DNA from: Beijerinckiaceae bacterium
GTDB taxonomy: Bacteria; Pseudomonadota; Alphaproteobacteria; Rhizobiales; Beijerinckiaceae
Length of the DNA stretch: 64,000 nucleotides
Direction of reading: 5' to 3'
Assembly: GCA_947453205.1 (NCBI GenBank)
Contig: CANGFT010000001.1
Coordinates: 62,001-126,000, forward strand
Below are positions 9,546 to 18,756 of this stretch, in pieces; position 1 is the first letter of the stretch; every line of letters starts with the position of its first letter. Under the pieces are notes generated by a model. It saw only the letters and a program-made list of their open reading frames with translations. It had not been told where the DNA came from and ran no database searches. The translations under genes and the position numbers were made by a program.

Positions 9546-9989
9546 ATGCCTCCGTTACCCGGACATAAATTCCAAGACCGTCAAGCCTCCGCCGCCAAGG
9601 CCCGTCAGGCCCTCGTGGAGAAGTTCCGTTCCCGCCCCGCCGCCGATGATCCGGTGGTCCTGCAGCGCGAAGCCGAGCGCAAGGCCGTGATCGAAGCCCG
9701 CAAGGTCCGCGAGGCCCAGCGCGCCGAGGAGCGCCGCCTCCAGGAGATTGAAAACCAGAAGCGCCTCGCCGCCGAAGCCGCCGCCGCAAAGGAGGCCGCC
9801 GCCCGCTCGGAGGCCGAGCGTCTGGAGCAGGAAAAGCGTGAAGCCGCCGAGCGTGAGCGCCTCGCCGTCGAAGAGGCTGAGCTGAAGGCCCTGCTCGAAG
9901 CCGAAAAGAAAGCCGAGCGTGACGCCCGCTACGCCGCCCGCAAGGCGCGCAAGGTCGAACGCAAAGGCGCTCTCGAGCGTTATCGGTGA
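9546..9989 (+). CDS. DUF6481 family coiled-coil protein
   Basis: 147 residues. The N-terminal signature (GHKFQDRQASAAKARQALVE) matches the alphaproteobacterial DUF6481 family. From about residue 40 to the end it is an uninterrupted charged helix rich in Ala, Glu, Arg and Lys, predicted coiled coil, with a basic tail (ARKARKVERKGALERYR). The function of the family is not known. The preceding 116 bases hold no gene. The azlC-like gene follows within 20 bases. Confidence 0.7.
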   Translation: MPPLPGHKFQDRQASAAKARQALVEKFRSRPAADDPVVLQREAERKAVIEARKVREAQRAEERRLQEIENQKRLAAEAAAAKEAAARSEAERLEQEKREAAERERLAVEEAELKALLEAEKKAERDARYAARKARKVERKGALERYR

Positions 9990-10008
9990 CGTTGCAAAAC
10001 CTGGCCTG

Positions 10009-10803
10009 ATGGCGCAGCTTCAGGCCATGAAAGGCGCGGGCTCCCAGAACGAACCTCCCATGGACGAGGCCGCCGAAGATCTCGGCGGCCGCACCCGTCC
10101 TCAATGGTTCGCGGAGGGCGCCCGTCAGGCCATGTCCGGCCCCATGCTGGTTGTCGCGGTGAGCCTGCTCAGCGTGGGCGGCCTCGCCCGCGACGCTGGC
10201 TTCTCGGTCGAGATCGCCGTCGCCTCGACCATTCTTCTATGGGCGGGGCCGGCGCAGGTGCTGTTCTTCGGCGCGGTCGCGGCCAAGACGAGCTGGCCCG
10301 CCATCGCCTTCACGATTTCGCTATCCTCCGTGCGGTTCGTGCCCATGGTCGTCTCGCTGCTTCCCATGCTGCGCACCCGACGCACTGGCCTGCCGACCCT
10401 GATGCTGGCGGCCCATTGCATCGCCGTCACCGTCTGGGCGGAGGGGATCCGGCGCATCCCGCTTGTGCCGCGCGACGCACGTCTCGCCTTTTTCTTCGGC
10501 TTCGCCTTCATCTGCTTCCTCGGCACGTCGATCTCGACCGCCATCGGCTATGTGCTCATCGGCGAGTTGCCGCGCCCGCTGGCGGCGGGCTTGCTGTTCA
10601 TGACACCGATCTATTTCGTCGCGACCCTGACGCGCAACGCCAAGCGCCCGATTGATCGCTGGGCCCTTGTGCTGGGCCTCGCGCTGGCGCCCCTGACGGA
10701 GACCTTCGCCCCGCGCGGGCTCGACCTCATGGTCCTCGGCCTCGTCGCTGGCACTGGCGCATGGCTGATCGAGCGGGCGCTTGATGCGAGGGCGGCGCCA
10801 TGA
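10009..10803 (+). CDS. AzlC-family membrane permease (branched-chain amino acid type exporter, large subunit)
   Basis: Integral membrane protein of 264 residues. It has about 40 hydrophilic N-terminal residues and then several hydrophobic segments, with the AzlC-like stretch GPAQVLFFGAVAAKTSW followed by SLSSVRFVPM. AzlC/AzlD (BrnF/BrnE) pairs export branched-chain amino acids or analogues; the substrate here is unknown. The small partner overlaps the stop by 4 bases (ATGA). The start is uncertain: ATGs at 10009, 10027 and 10060 all lack a clear Shine-Dalgarno. Confidence 0.8.
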   Translation: MAQLQAMKGAGSQNEPPMDEAAEDLGGRTRPQWFAEGARQAMSGPMLVVAVSLLSVGGLARDAGFSVEIAVASTILLWAGPAQVLFFGAVAAKTSWPAIAFTISLSSVRFVPMVVSLLPMLRTRRTGLPTLMLAAHCIAVTVWAEGIRRIPLVPRDARLAFFFGFAFICFLGTSISTAIGYVLIGELPRPLAAGLLFMTPIYFVATLTRNAKRPIDRWALVLGLALAPLTETFAPRGLDLMVLGLVAGTGAWLIERALDARAAP

Positions 10804-11147
10804 GCGAGGCGCTGGACCATGGGCTCTGGCCCTGGGCCGCCCTGATCCTCTTCGGCTTCCTGCCGAGCGAGATCTGGCGCATGATCTCGGTCTTTCTGGC
10901 GCGGGGGATCGACGAATCCTCTCCCTGGCTCGCCTGGGTCCGCGCTGTGGCGACCGCCTTGCTGGCGGGTGTGGTGGGCAAGTTGCTGCTCTCCCCCAAT
11001 GGGGCGCTGGCGACCTTGCCCCTCTGGGGACGGGTGGGGCCGCTGGCGGTCGGCATGATCGCCTTTTTCCTGATCCGCCGCTCCCTCTTCGCCGCCATCC
11101 TCGCGGGAGAGGCGGCGATCATCGCAGTGGGCTATTGGGCGAATTGA
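10800..11147 (+). CDS. AzlD-family small membrane subunit
   Basis: 115 residues with about four predicted membrane helices (WAALILFGFLPSEIWR, a stretch around ATALLAGVVGKLLL, GPLAVGMIAFFLI, GEAAIIAVGYW). Size, topology and position match AzlD, the small partner of AzlC. It is translationally coupled to the permease gene by a 4-base overlap. The two proteins would form one exporter in the inner membrane. Confidence 0.75.
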   Translation: MSEALDHGLWPWAALILFGFLPSEIWRMISVFLARGIDESSPWLAWVRAVATALLAGVVGKLLLSPNGALATLPLWGRVGPLAVGMIAFFLIRRSLFAAILAGEAAIIAVGYWAN

Positions 11148-11158
11148 AGGAGCGAAGC

Positions 11159-11635
<477 letters not shown>

Positions 11636-11644
<9 letters not shown>

Positions 11645-11656
11645 TGGCGCGCTTTT
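11636..11656 (+). terminator. Possible terminator over the peroxidase stop codon
   Basis: GCGCGC (11636-11641), loop TGATG containing the stop codon, GCGCGC (11647-11652), then TTTT. The stem is short, so this is a moderate candidate. Confidence 0.4.
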
Positions 11657-11738
11657 GACAAGGGATGGAAAGGCGCCATAGCTTCCGGCCTCAAGGCTGG
11701 CTGGAGCAAACCGGCGGCATCAGGGGAAAACGGCGGTC

Positions 11739-12956
11739 ATGCGCGTCTTCATTTTCGATCTTCTGGCCTACGACCGTCATTTCGATTTCGCCAAGCCCGA
11801 CCGCTATCTGCCCTATCCGCTCCCCGGCGAACATTTCGATCCGCAGGTGGCGGCGCGCACCTATGAGGAGCATTTCGAGGTCTGGGACGAGATGGAGCGC
11901 CTCGGCTTCGACGGGCTTGGGCTCAACGAGCATCACACCACGCCCCATGGCCTGATGAACTCTCCCAACATGTTCTCGGCGCTCGCCGCCCAGCGCACCA
12001 AGAACCTCAAGCTCCTCATGCTGGGCAACCTGTTGCCGCTGCACAATCCCCTGCGCATCGCCGAGGAGCTGGCGGTGGTCGACTGCATCTCGCGCGGGCG
12101 CGTCATGGCGGGCTTTGCGCGCGGCGTGCCGCGTGAATACCGGGTCTATAACGTGCCCATGTCGGAATCGCGCGAGCGGTTCGAGGAGGGCATGGAGGTC
12201 GTGCGCGGCGCCTGGACGCAGAACCTGTTCTCCTATGAGGGCAAGTTCTGGAAGCACAAGGACATCTCGATCTGGCCGCGCCCCTATCAGCAGCCCCATC
12301 CCTCGATCTGGCTGCCCTTCAGCGGCTCGAAGGAAACCATCGAATATGCGGGCAAGCATAATTTCAACGCGGTGATCGCCTCGCCCCATCAGGGCGTGGT
12401 GGAGGATGTCGTCTCCTATTACGCGAAATGCCTGGCCGATCATGGCCACGAGATCACGCCGGACCATATCTGCTTCTTCACCGACGCCTATGTGGCGCCC
12501 ACCAAGGCGCAGGCGCGCGAGGAATATTCGCCCTATTTCCTCTACTTCAACCAGACCCTCTGGCACCACGGCAGCCTGCCCCAGGCCAATCCCGCCGCCG
12601 CGCCTTCGGCCCCCTCGCCGGGGCCGGATCAGGCAGGCTCGACCTTCGATTATGTGCGTCCCGAGAACCTTCCCTTCGCCGCCATGGACCGCATGAAGAT
12701 CCGCGCCATGAACCAGAGCGACATCGACGCCAATCTGGAGTCGGGCGCCTTCGCCTGGGGCGAGCCCAGGGAGGTCGCGGAGAAGCTCATCGCGCGCGCG
12801 GAGGCCGCCGGCTCCAACAATCTGCTGCTCAACCTGAATGTCGGCGCCATGCCCAACAAGATGTTCCTTGAGCAGGTCAGGCGCTTCGGCCGCGAGGTGC
12901 TGCCGATCCTGCAGGCCCATGAGGTCAAGCGCGTGCCCGTGCGCGAGATGGCGTGA
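11739..12956 (+). CDS. LLM-class flavin-dependent oxidoreductase
   Basis: 405 residues of the bacterial-luciferase-like TIM-barrel superfamily. It has the usual N-terminal features (MRVFIFDLLAYDRHFDF, then GFDGLGLNEHHTTPHGLMNS), a central VVDCISRGRVMAGFARGVPR segment and a LPFSGSKETIEYA barrel strand. Such enzymes use FMNH2 or F420H2; the substrate cannot be predicted. It is a single gene, 94 bases after the peroxidase gene and 145 before the next. Confidence 0.85.
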   Translation: MRVFIFDLLAYDRHFDFAKPDRYLPYPLPGEHFDPQVAARTYEEHFEVWDEMERLGFDGLGLNEHHTTPHGLMNSPNMFSALAAQRTKNLKLLMLGNLLPLHNPLRIAEELAVVDCISRGRVMAGFARGVPREYRVYNVPMSESRERFEEGMEVVRGAWTQNLFSYEGKFWKHKDISIWPRPYQQPHPSIWLPFSGSKETIEYAGKHNFNAVIASPHQGVVEDVVSYYAKCLADHGHEITPDHICFFTDAYVAPTKAQAREEYSPYFLYFNQTLWHHGSLPQANPAAAPSAPSPGPDQAGSTFDYVRPENLPFAAMDRMKIRAMNQSDIDANLESGAFAWGEPREVAEKLIARAEAAGSNNLLLNLNVGAMPNKMFLEQVRRFGREVLPILQAHEVKRVPVREMA

Positions 12957-13101
12957 GGGGCGCTTGCCTCTAAGGCGTTGTCGTTTCGTCATTTTATTAT
13001 TGCAAATGTCAGGGCGTCGCCTTGGGCGGACTCGTGCCCGCCAGACGAAAAGTGATAGATAAGCTCAGGGTTGACTGATTCCATTCCGCAGGGAGACGCG
13101 C

Positions 13102-13695
13102 ATGTCTGACGCCATCGAGGAAATCACGCACGAAGCGACTCATGAGGCCGCCCACAGCCATAATAGAAACACCAAGCTCATCGGCCTCCTGATCTCGGTC
13201 CTCGCCCTGTTTCTGGCGGTCTCCGAAATGCTCGGCAAATCGGCGCAGACCCATGCGCTGGGACTGAACATCGAGGCTAGCGACACCTGGAACTTCTTCC
13301 AGGCCAAGACCATCCGCCAGACTGTCCTGCGCACCAATATCGAAGGTCTGAAGGTTCAGGCGGACGCCAGCAAGCCGGAAGTCGAAAAGCAGTTGTCAGC
13401 CTGGCAGGCCACCATCGACCGCTGGGAAAGCGAGCCCAGCACCAATGAGGGCCGCAAGGAGCTCATGAAGAAGGCCAAGGAGATCGAAGCCAAGCGCGAC
13501 GGCTACCTTGAGCAGTATCACGCCTATGAATTCGCCTCGCTGCTGATCCAGCTCGGCATCGTGCTCTCATCGGTGACGCTGTTGACCTCGATCATGTGGT
13601 TCTCGGCAGGCTCCATCGGCCTTGGCCTTTGCGGCCTCGTGGTCATGACCGGGGCCTATACGAAGTCGCATTTCCTGCTGGCCTTGCTGCACTAA
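13102..13695 (+). CDS. DUF4337 membrane protein
   Basis: 197 residues. A His/Glu-rich cytoplasmic N-terminus is followed by a membrane helix (about 25-45, LIGLLISVLALFLAVSEML), a long charged region likely outside the membrane (about 50-145, with WNFFQAKTIRQT) and one or two helices at the C-terminus (LLIQLGIVLSSVTLLTSI and IGLGLCGLVVMTG). This arrangement matches DUF4337, whose function is unknown. CAGGGAG precedes the ATG with good spacing. It is monocistronic. Confidence 0.75.
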   Translation: MSDAIEEITHEATHEAAHSHNRNTKLIGLLISVLALFLAVSEMLGKSAQTHALGLNIEASDTWNFFQAKTIRQTVLRTNIEGLKVQADASKPEVEKQLSAWQATIDRWESEPSTNEGRKELMKKAKEIEAKRDGYLEQYHAYEFASLLIQLGIVLSSVTLLTSIMWFSAGSIGLGLCGLVVMTGAYTKSHFLLALLH

Positions 13696-13731
13696 GGGGC
13701 AGGGCCAGGGATATACGCCCCGGCCATTCCC

Positions 13732-14154
13732 TCAGCCCATGGCCGCGCGGATCTTCCCGGCGTTGGCGGCCAGAACTTCCGGCTTCTCCATGACGCCCGT
13801 ATGGGGCTTCAGGGGCACGCCGTCCCAGCGCGGCAACACATGGAAATGCAGGTGGAAGATCACCTGGCCGCCCGCGCTTTCATTGAACTGCTGCAGCGTC
13901 AGGCCATCGGCCCCCATGCCCGTTTTGGCGGCGGCGGCGACCTTCTGCACAGCCTGCATATAGGGCCCCAGCGCCTCTGGCGGCATGTCGAGAATCCCCC
14001 GCGCCGGGAGCTTGGGGATGACCAGCACATGGCCTTCCCCGCGCGGCATCACATCCATGAAGGCGAGGGCGACATCATCCTCATAGACCCTGGTCGAGGG
14101 GATTTCGCCCCGCAGGATTTTCGCGAAGATGTTGTTCGTGTCGTAGCTGCTCAT
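13732..14154 (-). CDS. HIT-family nucleotide hydrolase/transferase
   Basis: 140 residues. The histidine triad HLHFHVLPRW is at residues 101-110, with H101, H103 and H105 binding the nucleotide phosphates. The N-terminal NNIFAKILRGEIPSTRVYED is typical of the Hint branch, which hydrolyses adenosine 5'-phosphoramidates. The start is set by GGGAGAG just upstream; the frame continues upstream but without family similarity. It lies 50 bases after an ABC binding-protein gene on the same strand. Confidence 0.9.
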   Translation of the reverse strand: MSSYDTNNIFAKILRGEIPSTRVYEDDVALAFMDVMPRGEGHVLVIPKLPARGILDMPPEALGPYMQAVQKVAAAAKTGMGADGLTLQQFNESAGGQVIFHLHFHVLPRWDGVPLKPHTGVMEKPEVLAANAGKIRAAMG

Positions 14155-14203
14155 GAGGCTCTCCCGGCGCCGTTCGTCCCACGAGCGATAGCAGACCGCG
14201 CCT

Positions 14204-15214
14204 TCAGCGGAAATATTCGTTGTAGACATTCGTCCAGTGCGCGAGGTTTTCGGCGAGCTTTTCCGGCGGCAGATAGGTGGCGCGGAAAGTGTCGGGGCCC
14301 GGGCGCAGGGCCGCGACCTTGGGCGGCACGCTGGGCAGGACCGGCAGTTCGCCGGAATCGGCCATCAACTTCTGCCCCTCCTCTGACAGGATGAATTCGA
14401 AGAGCAGCTTGCCCGCATTGGGATGCAGCGGGTTCTTGATGAGCGACATCGGCAGAACGACGCCCATGCCCGGCTCCGTCTTCAGGAAATAGACCGGCGC
14501 TCCGCGCGCCTGGCTGATGGTCGTGTGGTTGTGGAAGATCTGGAGGGCGATGGCGTATTCACCCGCCACGACCTGATCGAGCACCTGGCGGGCGGCGGCC
14601 TTCATGCCCACGACATCCTGTTTGGCGAGTTGTTGCAGATAGGCGCGGCCCTTCTCCTCGCCCATCTCCATGAGCACGAGGCCGACGAAACCCTGGCCCG
14701 CCGAACTCGACGGCGTGGTGTTCCAGACCATCTTGCCCTTCCATTTGGGGTCGAGCAGATCGTTCAAGGTCTTCGGCTCCTGTCCCTTGGGGATCAGGTC
14801 CGTGTTGTAGCCGGGCAGGAGCACATATTCCTGCGAGGCCATCCAGTAGCCCTCGGGATCCTTGTAGCGGTCGGGCAGGTTGACGTCGGGGGTCCATTTC
14901 TCGACGAGGTTCAGCTTCTTGAGGGTGATCGAGGTGGTGGTGCCGTCCACGAGGTCGGCCTGCACGCGGCCCGCCTTGGCCTCATTGCTGACGCGCAGCT
15001 CGATCTCGACCGCGTTGGAGCGGACGTAGTTGACCTTGATCCCGTATTTCTTCTCGAAGGCCTGCGCGGCCGGGCGCACGAACTGGTCGACGATCGAGGT
15101 CGTGTACCACGTGACTTCGCCCTCCTTTTTGGCGGCGTCGATGAGCGCCTGATCGGCGGCCATGGCGGATGAGGCCAGGGTGGCGATGGTGAATGCGGCG
15201 GCGATGATGCGCAT
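14204..15214 (-). CDS. ABC transporter extracellular solute-binding protein, no transporter nearby
   Basis: 336 residues with a Sec signal (MRIIAAAFTIATLASSAMA). The mature start ADQALIDAAKKEGEVTWYTT is the signature of the ferric iron / 2-aminoethylphosphonate-type binding proteins (type 2 periplasmic fold). It should bind a ligand in the periplasm for an ABC importer, but no permease or ATPase gene is next to it. GGGAGG precedes the ATG. The substrate is unknown: the Tyr pairs that bind iron cannot be placed with confidence by eye. Confidence 0.88.
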   Translation of the reverse strand: MRIIAAAFTIATLASSAMAADQALIDAAKKEGEVTWYTTSIVDQFVRPAAQAFEKKYGIKVNYVRSNAVEIELRVSNEAKAGRVQADLVDGTTTSITLKKLNLVEKWTPDVNLPDRYKDPEGYWMASQEYVLLPGYNTDLIPKGQEPKTLNDLLDPKWKGKMVWNTTPSSSAGQGFVGLVLMEMGEEKGRAYLQQLAKQDVVGMKAAARQVLDQVVAGEYAIALQIFHNHTTISQARGAPVYFLKTEPGMGVVLPMSLIKNPLHPNAGKLLFEFILSEEGQKLMADSGELPVLPSVPPKVAALRPGPDTFRATYLPPEKLAENLAHWTNVYNEYFR

Positions 15215-15334
15215 GGAACCCTCCCGTTCTGTCGCGCCAGATTGGCCGGAACGGGGCGCGGAATCAACCAGTCGGACGGGTCACGATGGCGTGGGGCTCT
15301 GGCCTTCAAGGCCGGTTCTGTTATCTTGACCCCC

Positions 15335-15535
15335 ATGAAGACGAAAAGCCCATCTTCCCGTCCGCGCCCGCAAGGCTTGACCTTGGGATTGGAAGGCTTC
15401 GCCTGGATCAGCGCTGTCGAGGGGATCAAGCTCTCGCAGGAAAGCCTCGAGATGTTCGCGGATTTTGAGCGTCGGGGCTTGAGCGGCGAGGAGCAGGATA
15501 GAGCGATCCTGGCCAAACATAAAAAGAAGGCCTGA
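15335..15535 (+). CDS. Fic antitoxin, VbhA-like
   Basis: 66-residue helical protein directly before a Fic gene. Residues 24-66 read like the VbhA domain: SAVEGIKLSQESLEMF, then an acidic helix and a basic KHKKKA end. Class I Fic antitoxins insert a helix with the motif (S/T)xxxE(G/N) into the Fic ATP site. Here E29-G30 are present, but the position four before the Glu is Ile25, with Ser26 at minus three. The ATG at 15335 is chosen by homology; the frame is open upstream. The stop is 7 bases before fic. Confidence 0.6.
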   Translation: MKTKSPSSRPRPQGLTLGLEGFAWISAVEGIKLSQESLEMFADFERRGLSGEEQDRAILAKHKKKA

Positions 15536-15542
15536 TCCGCCT

Positions 15543-16121
15543 ATGTATCAGGCGGCGTCTGACCCTTACTGCTACAAGGGAACGCTCGTCCTGAAAAACC
15601 GCCTTGGAACGCGCGACCAGGCTGTGCTCGACGCTTTTGAGGCTGAGTCCACCGCGCGGCGTTTTCGGGCTGCTCTGCCAGCTGGCCTTTTTACGGTTTC
15701 CCATTATCGCGAAGTTCACCGCCATTTATTCGGTGGCGTGTACCCTTGGGCCGGGCGCTATCGCACCACGCGCATCAGCAAGGGTGACAGTCTTTTCTGC
15801 TACCCCGAGAACATCCCTGGACAGATGCGGGCGCTTTTCGCAGGGCTTAAAAATGAAGGCTGCTTTCGTGGTCTGAGCCCTGCCGACTTTTCTGTGAGAG
15901 CCGCTCATTTCCTCGCGGAATTGAACGCCATCCACGCCTTTCGCGAAGGCAACGGGCGGACGCACCTGGCCTTCTTCTCGCTGCTCGCCATGCGCGCCGG
16001 CCATCCCGTGCGAAATTCAAAGCTTCCTTCGGACGACATCCTCAGCGCCATGATCGTCAGCTTCAAAGGTGATGAGCAGCCGCTCGCCAGCGTCATCCGG
16101 GCCTTGACCGCTCCGCTCTAG
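15543..16121 (+). CDS. Fic-domain protein (AMPylator-type toxin) with altered Fic motif
   Basis: 192 residues, one Fic domain with the family's VYPWAGRYRTTRISKGDSLF flap region (about 67-86). The active-site motif is HAFREGNGRTHL at 131-142. Catalytic His131, the metal-binding Glu135 and Gly-Asn-Gly-Arg (136-139) are kept, but the final Arg of HxFx(D/E)GNGRxxR is Leu142. In characterised Fic proteins that Arg holds the ATP gamma-phosphate and pairs with the antitoxin Glu. It may be an active enzyme with altered nucleotide use, or a weakened toxin. Operon with the VbhA-like gene upstream. Confidence 0.85.
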   Translation: MYQAASDPYCYKGTLVLKNRLGTRDQAVLDAFEAESTARRFRAALPAGLFTVSHYREVHRHLFGGVYPWAGRYRTTRISKGDSLFCYPENIPGQMRALFAGLKNEGCFRGLSPADFSVRAAHFLAELNAIHAFREGNGRTHLAFFSLLAMRAGHPVRNSKLPSDDILSAMIVSFKGDEQPLASVIRALTAPL

Positions 16122-16133
16122 TCGGGTCCGGGT

Positions 16134-17333
16134 CTATTCCCGCTCCTGCTGCAGCTCGCCCTTCCGGAAGGGGGTGTGCTGCGCATAGAGGTCGATCACC
16201 TGCGCCATCTCCCGCCGTTCATGGCGCAGGAACTCGTCGACGGCTTTTGCAAGCCTGGGGTCCGCTATGGCGTGGGCCGAGAAGGTCTCGATGGGTTCAT
16301 AGCCCCGCAGCAGCTTGTGCTCGCCCTGCGCGCCAGCCTCCACGCGTTTGAGGCCGCGCGAGAGGGCGAAGTCGATGGCCTGATAATAGCAGACCTCGAA
16401 ATGCAGGAAGGGATGCTCTTCGATGCAGCCCCAGTTGCGGCCGTAAAGCGCATCGTCGCCGATGAGGTTCAGCGCGCCTGCGATATAGCGTCCCTCGCGC
16501 TTGGCCATGATGAGCAGGACACGATCGGCCAGCGTCTCGCTCAGCAGGGTGAAGAACTTGCGCGTCAGATAGGGCGTGCCCCATTTGCGCGAGCCTGTGT
16601 CCATGTAGAAAGCGAAGAAGGCGTCCCAATGGGCCTCGGTGAGGCTCGCGCCCGTCGCCCATTCGATCTCGACGCCTGCGCTGAGGGCGTCCTTGCGCTC
16701 GCGCCTGATGGCCTTGCGCTTGCGCGAGGCGAGGGAGTTCAGAAAGCCTTCGAAATCGCCATATCCCCTGTCGAAGAAATGGAACTGCTTGTTGGTGCGC
16801 TGCAGGAAGCCCCGCGCGCCGAGATGCTCCCATTCGCCGCGCGTGAGAAAGGTGACATGGGTCGAGGACGCCCCGACCTTCTCCATGAGGCCGCGCAGCC
16901 CCGAGATCAGGGCGCCCAGCGCTTCATCCGCGCGCGGGCCGTTCGCCACGAGCAGGCGCCGGCCGGGCGCGGGGGTGAAGGGCGCGCAGATCTGGAGCTT
17001 GGGATAGTAGCGCCCGCCCGCGCGCTCATAGGCGTCCGCCCAGCCCTGATCGAAGACATATTCACCCATGCTGTGGGACTTGAGATAGCAGGGCGCGGCT
17101 GCGAGCAGCTTGCCGGCGCCATCTTCGACCAGCACATGGGCGCCGCCCCAGCCGGTGCGCTTGACCGCCGAGCCCGAGGCTTCGCAGGCCCAGAGGAAGG
17201 CATGCGTCATGAAGGGGTTGAAGCGCTCTTCCGCGTCCGCGCAATCCGCCGGATTGGCGCAGGCGTCCCATGCCGCCGGATCGATCTCGGCGAAGGATTG
17301 GGCGATGCGTATGGAGAGGTCTGTTTCGGCCAT
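16134..17333 (-). CDS. FemAB-like GNAT acyltransferase (DUF482 family)
   Basis: 399 residues. The sequence matches the DUF482 / peptidogalycan-type family of GNAT-fold proteins related to FemAB and leucyl/phenylalanyl transferases. Conserved stretches include FNPFMTHAFLWACEASG, FDQGWADAYERAGGRYYPKL, LASRKRKAIRRERK and FEVCYYQAIDFALSRGL. The role is probably transfer of an aminoacyl or acyl group; the substrate is not known. The start was placed at MAETDLS because the longer frame overlaps the MFS gene. It begins 7 bases after the MFS stop, so the two form an operon. Confidence 0.8.
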   Translation of the reverse strand: MAETDLSIRIAQSFAEIDPAAWDACANPADCADAEERFNPFMTHAFLWACEASGSAVKRTGWGGAHVLVEDGAGKLLAAAPCYLKSHSMGEYVFDQGWADAYERAGGRYYPKLQICAPFTPAPGRRLLVANGPRADEALGALISGLRGLMEKVGASSTHVTFLTRGEWEHLGARGFLQRTNKQFHFFDRGYGDFEGFLNSLASRKRKAIRRERKDALSAGVEIEWATGASLTEAHWDAFFAFYMDTGSRKWGTPYLTRKFFTLLSETLADRVLLIMAKREGRYIAGALNLIGDDALYGRNWGCIEEHPFLHFEVCYYQAIDFALSRGLKRVEAGAQGEHKLLRGYEPIETFSAHAIADPRLAKAVDEFLRHERREMAQVIDLYAQHTPFRKGELQQERE

Positions 17334-17340
17334 GCTGCGC

Positions 17341-18501
17341 TCACAAGCGTCCCGACGCCGAAGGATAGCGCGCGAAGAGGCGCGACACCACCAGGCCCGT
17401 CGCCATAAGCAGGGCCATATTGAGGACCAGCCAGCCGCGGCCCACATGGTGCATCCCAAAGCCGGATATGATGGGGCCTATGGCCTGACCCAGAAAGAAC
17501 GAGCAGGAATGCATGGAGAAGGCGGAGGCGCGGGCGCTGGGGGCGAGCTCGGCCACCTCCGCCTGCACTGAATTGTGCAGCATCATGAAGCCGAAGCCCG
17601 TCACCGTGAAGCCGAGGCACATCAGCGGCCAGGGCAAAGCGAGGGCCATGCCGGTGAGGCCGAGGCCCGCAAGGGCGCCGCCCACCGCCATCATCTGCGT
17701 GCGGCGAAAGAACCGCAGGGTGATGTGCAGGGTGATTGAATAGAGAAGCCCGCCGATGCCGATCCCCGCCAGCGCGAAGCCCGCCTCGCGCGCCGTGCCA
17801 AGGCCGTTGGTCTCCACCAGTTCGGCGATGAAGGGGGTGCAGCCATAGAGCGCGATCGCTTCCAGAAACACTGTGCCGAAGCAGAACCATGATTTCGGAT
17901 TGGCGAAGACCTTCCCATAGCTTGTCGCCGCGTCCGAAATACGGATATGGCCCTGCGGCCGCGATGGCTCATGCAGCAGCACAGTCGCGCCGATGGCGGC
18001 GGCGAAGGCCATGGTCGCCGTCAGATACATGAAGCTGCGCCAGCCGAAGCTCATGGCCATGACGCCCGCAAGGCTTGCGCCCAGGATCATGCCGGTCAGG
18101 CCCGCCGTGAGAAAGCGGCCGATGGCGAGTTGGCGTATGGCGGGGGGATATTTGTCGCCGATGGAGGCCATGGCCACGGGCATGATGCCCCCCGCCGCCA
18201 CGCCGCCCAGCAGGCGGAAGCCGAGCAGGATCTCGAATGTGGGCGCGAAGATGCAGCCAAGCGTGCAGAAGCCCAGCAGCCAGAGGCAGGTCTTCAGCAC
18301 CCGCGACTTGCCATAGAAATCGCCGATGGGTCCAAGAACCGGCTGGCTCAGCGCATAGGGAAAGGCGTAGGCGGAGGAGAGCAGGGCGGCGGTGGTGATG
18401 GGCACCGAGAAATCCCGCGCGATCATGGTGAGCAGCGGGTCCATCGAGCGATTGGAAAGCGCGCTGGCGAAGCCGCAGAGAATGAAGACAAAGAACACCA
18501 T
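17341..18501 (-). CDS. MFS transporter
   Basis: 386-residue inner-membrane protein with about 12 predicted helices. The loop motif between helices 2 and 3 is recognisable (GPIGDFYGKSRVLK). The N-terminal RSMDPLLTMIARDFSVP resembles drug- or arabinose-efflux permeases of the AraJ type. The substrate is unknown. First gene of a two-gene operon with the FemAB-like acyltransferase. Confidence 0.85.
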   Translation of the reverse strand: MVFFVFILCGFASALSNRSMDPLLTMIARDFSVPITTAALLSSAYAFPYALSQPVLGPIGDFYGKSRVLKTCLWLLGFCTLGCIFAPTFEILLGFRLLGGVAAGGIMPVAMASIGDKYPPAIRQLAIGRFLTAGLTGMILGASLAGVMAMSFGWRSFMYLTATMAFAAAIGATVLLHEPSRPQGHIRISDAATSYGKVFANPKSWFCFGTVFLEAIALYGCTPFIAELVETNGLGTAREAGFALAGIGIGGLLYSITLHITLRFFRRTQMMAVGGALAGLGLTGMALALPWPLMCLGFTVTGFGFMMLHNSVQAEVAELAPSARASAFSMHSCSFFLGQAIGPIISGFGMHHVGRGWLVLNMALLMATGLVVSRLFARYPSASGRL

Positions 18502-18677
18502 GAACCTGTGTAGGGCGATGGGGGGAAGGTGTCTAGAAGCCGTTCTGGAATGGGCGTCCGATGGGCCGGCGCCGTCCCACCGGCTTTATCGGGCGCCCAT
18601 CGTCCTTCGCCCATGAAAAGGGTCGATTCCCACTTCAGGCGCCTCTTTTAAAAGCGGAGGTTTTTATTTGATTTCAG

Positions 18678-18696
18678 GAAGAAATTTCCTTTCTTC
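18678..18696. promoter_or_regulatory. Inverted repeat upstream of the Rieske oxygenase gene
   Basis: GAAGAAA (18678-18684), spacer TTTCC, TTTCTTC (18690-18696): a perfect 7-5-7 dyad in an AT-rich patch 60 bases before the oxygenase start. It may be an operator for the oxygenase-reductase pair or the divergent MFS gene. Confidence 0.35.
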
Positions 18697-18756
18697 GGAG
18701 GTCGCGAAGGCGTATGGGCGTCCTCCGATCGAATTGCGCGAACCCATGAGGACCGC

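Noticed and set aside
11691-12992. Long open frame on the minus strand opposite the luciferase-like oxidoreductase gene
   Set aside because: It is an antisense shadow of a GC-rich coding gene; the product is Arg/His/Gly-rich and has no recognisable domain.
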